Source: Lateolabrax maculatus (Eukaryota; Chordata; Actinopteri; Acropomatiformes; Lateolabracidae). Taken from it: a DNA stretch of 64,000 bases. The notes under the pieces were generated by a model that saw only the letters and a program-made list of their open reading frames with translations, had not been told where the DNA came from and did not search any database. Below are positions 63,547 to 64,000 of this stretch, piece after piece. Numbering within the stretch: the first letter of the stretch is position 1; every line of letters begins with the position of its first letter. The stretch lies in NCBI GenBank assembly GCA_031216445.1, contig CM062218.1, forward strand, positions 8,081,001-8,145,000. Direction: 5' to 3'. The position numbers were made by a program, and so were the translations under genes.

Positions 63547-64000
63547 CATTTAACAAACTAGGCTGGTTTAATCTCAAAACTGTAAAGTTGGATAAACCAC
63601 TTTTTAGAACCTGTATGTATATTTTGAGGCAATGTCTGCTGTGTTTCTTTTTAGTATGGCCTGCAGACCATGTTATTACCACTGATTATACTTTTCTATC
63701 ACCATTTTGTACCTTCTTTTTATACAAAAGTACTTAATTAATCACATAAATTAGATATGCAAAATATATGTTTTTTATGGGCAAAGTCATTACAGTCATT
63801 AAGGTTCGGTGTAAAACTAGTGAATATGTCTTTCACTAAAACAATAATATAATAATAACAAACACTACATGTAAAGGCAGTGAACATCAATCTCCAAACA
63901 TTGACTGAAGAAGAGAAGGAAAACCAGCTCCTGTGTATCATCAAAAGATGACAATGGATAAAAGAATCTTTTTTGATTGACCATGACCAAAAACATTATA
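63547..64000. other. AT-rich flank upstream of rbms3
   Basis: AT-rich non-coding DNA with no CpG enrichment and with ATGs on both strands. No ORF of interest, repeat family or promoter motif is evident. Confidence 0.5.

Overview
This is a stretch of vertebrate nuclear DNA, almost certainly from a ray-finned fish and probably a percomorph teleost. Nearly all of it is non-coding: long AT-moderate introns, many (CA/TG)n, (GA/TC)n and (TA)n microsatellites, and decayed dispersed repeats of kinds I know from percomorph genomes. There are no operons, bacterial signals, CRISPR arrays or intact transposons, and no ORF other than the exons below looks like a real protein.

The one gene I can support is rbms3 (RNA-binding motif, single-stranded-interacting protein 3) on the minus strand, so the transcript runs right to left. 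Three coding exons are present. Exon 1 (62029 down to 61955) carries the start codon and the family's conserved N-terminus. Exon 2 (25951 down to 25794) carries the proline-rich linker and the start of RRM1 with its RNP-2 motif. Exon 3 (9815 down to 9757) carries the middle of RRM1 up to the first residues of RNP-1. Exon 3 is too short to show as an ORF; I found it from its encoded peptide. Junction phases agree (phase 0, then 2, then 1), every intron edge is GT-AG, and the joined exons give 97 complete codons matching RBMS3 better than RBMS1 or RBMS2. The rest of RRM1, all of RRM2 and the C-terminus lie beyond the left edge.

Layout from right to left: 63550-64000 is AT-rich flanking DNA. 62030-63546 is a CpG-enriched, GA-rich promoter and/or 5' leader almost free of ATG on the gene's strand. 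Its only ATG is followed at once by TAA. Intron 1 is 36.0 kb (25952-61954), intron 2 is 16.0 kb (9816-25793), and at least 9.8 kb of intron 3 (1-9756) is visible. The introns hold microsatellites, repeat remnants, two perfect short hairpins and several compositionally distinct blocks that could be conserved enhancers, a guess that needs alignment.

I did not find an exotic or new molecular system. The points most worth following are the ATG-depleted leader with its start-stop upstream ORF, the tandem NAGNAG acceptor of exon 2, and the intronic hairpins.
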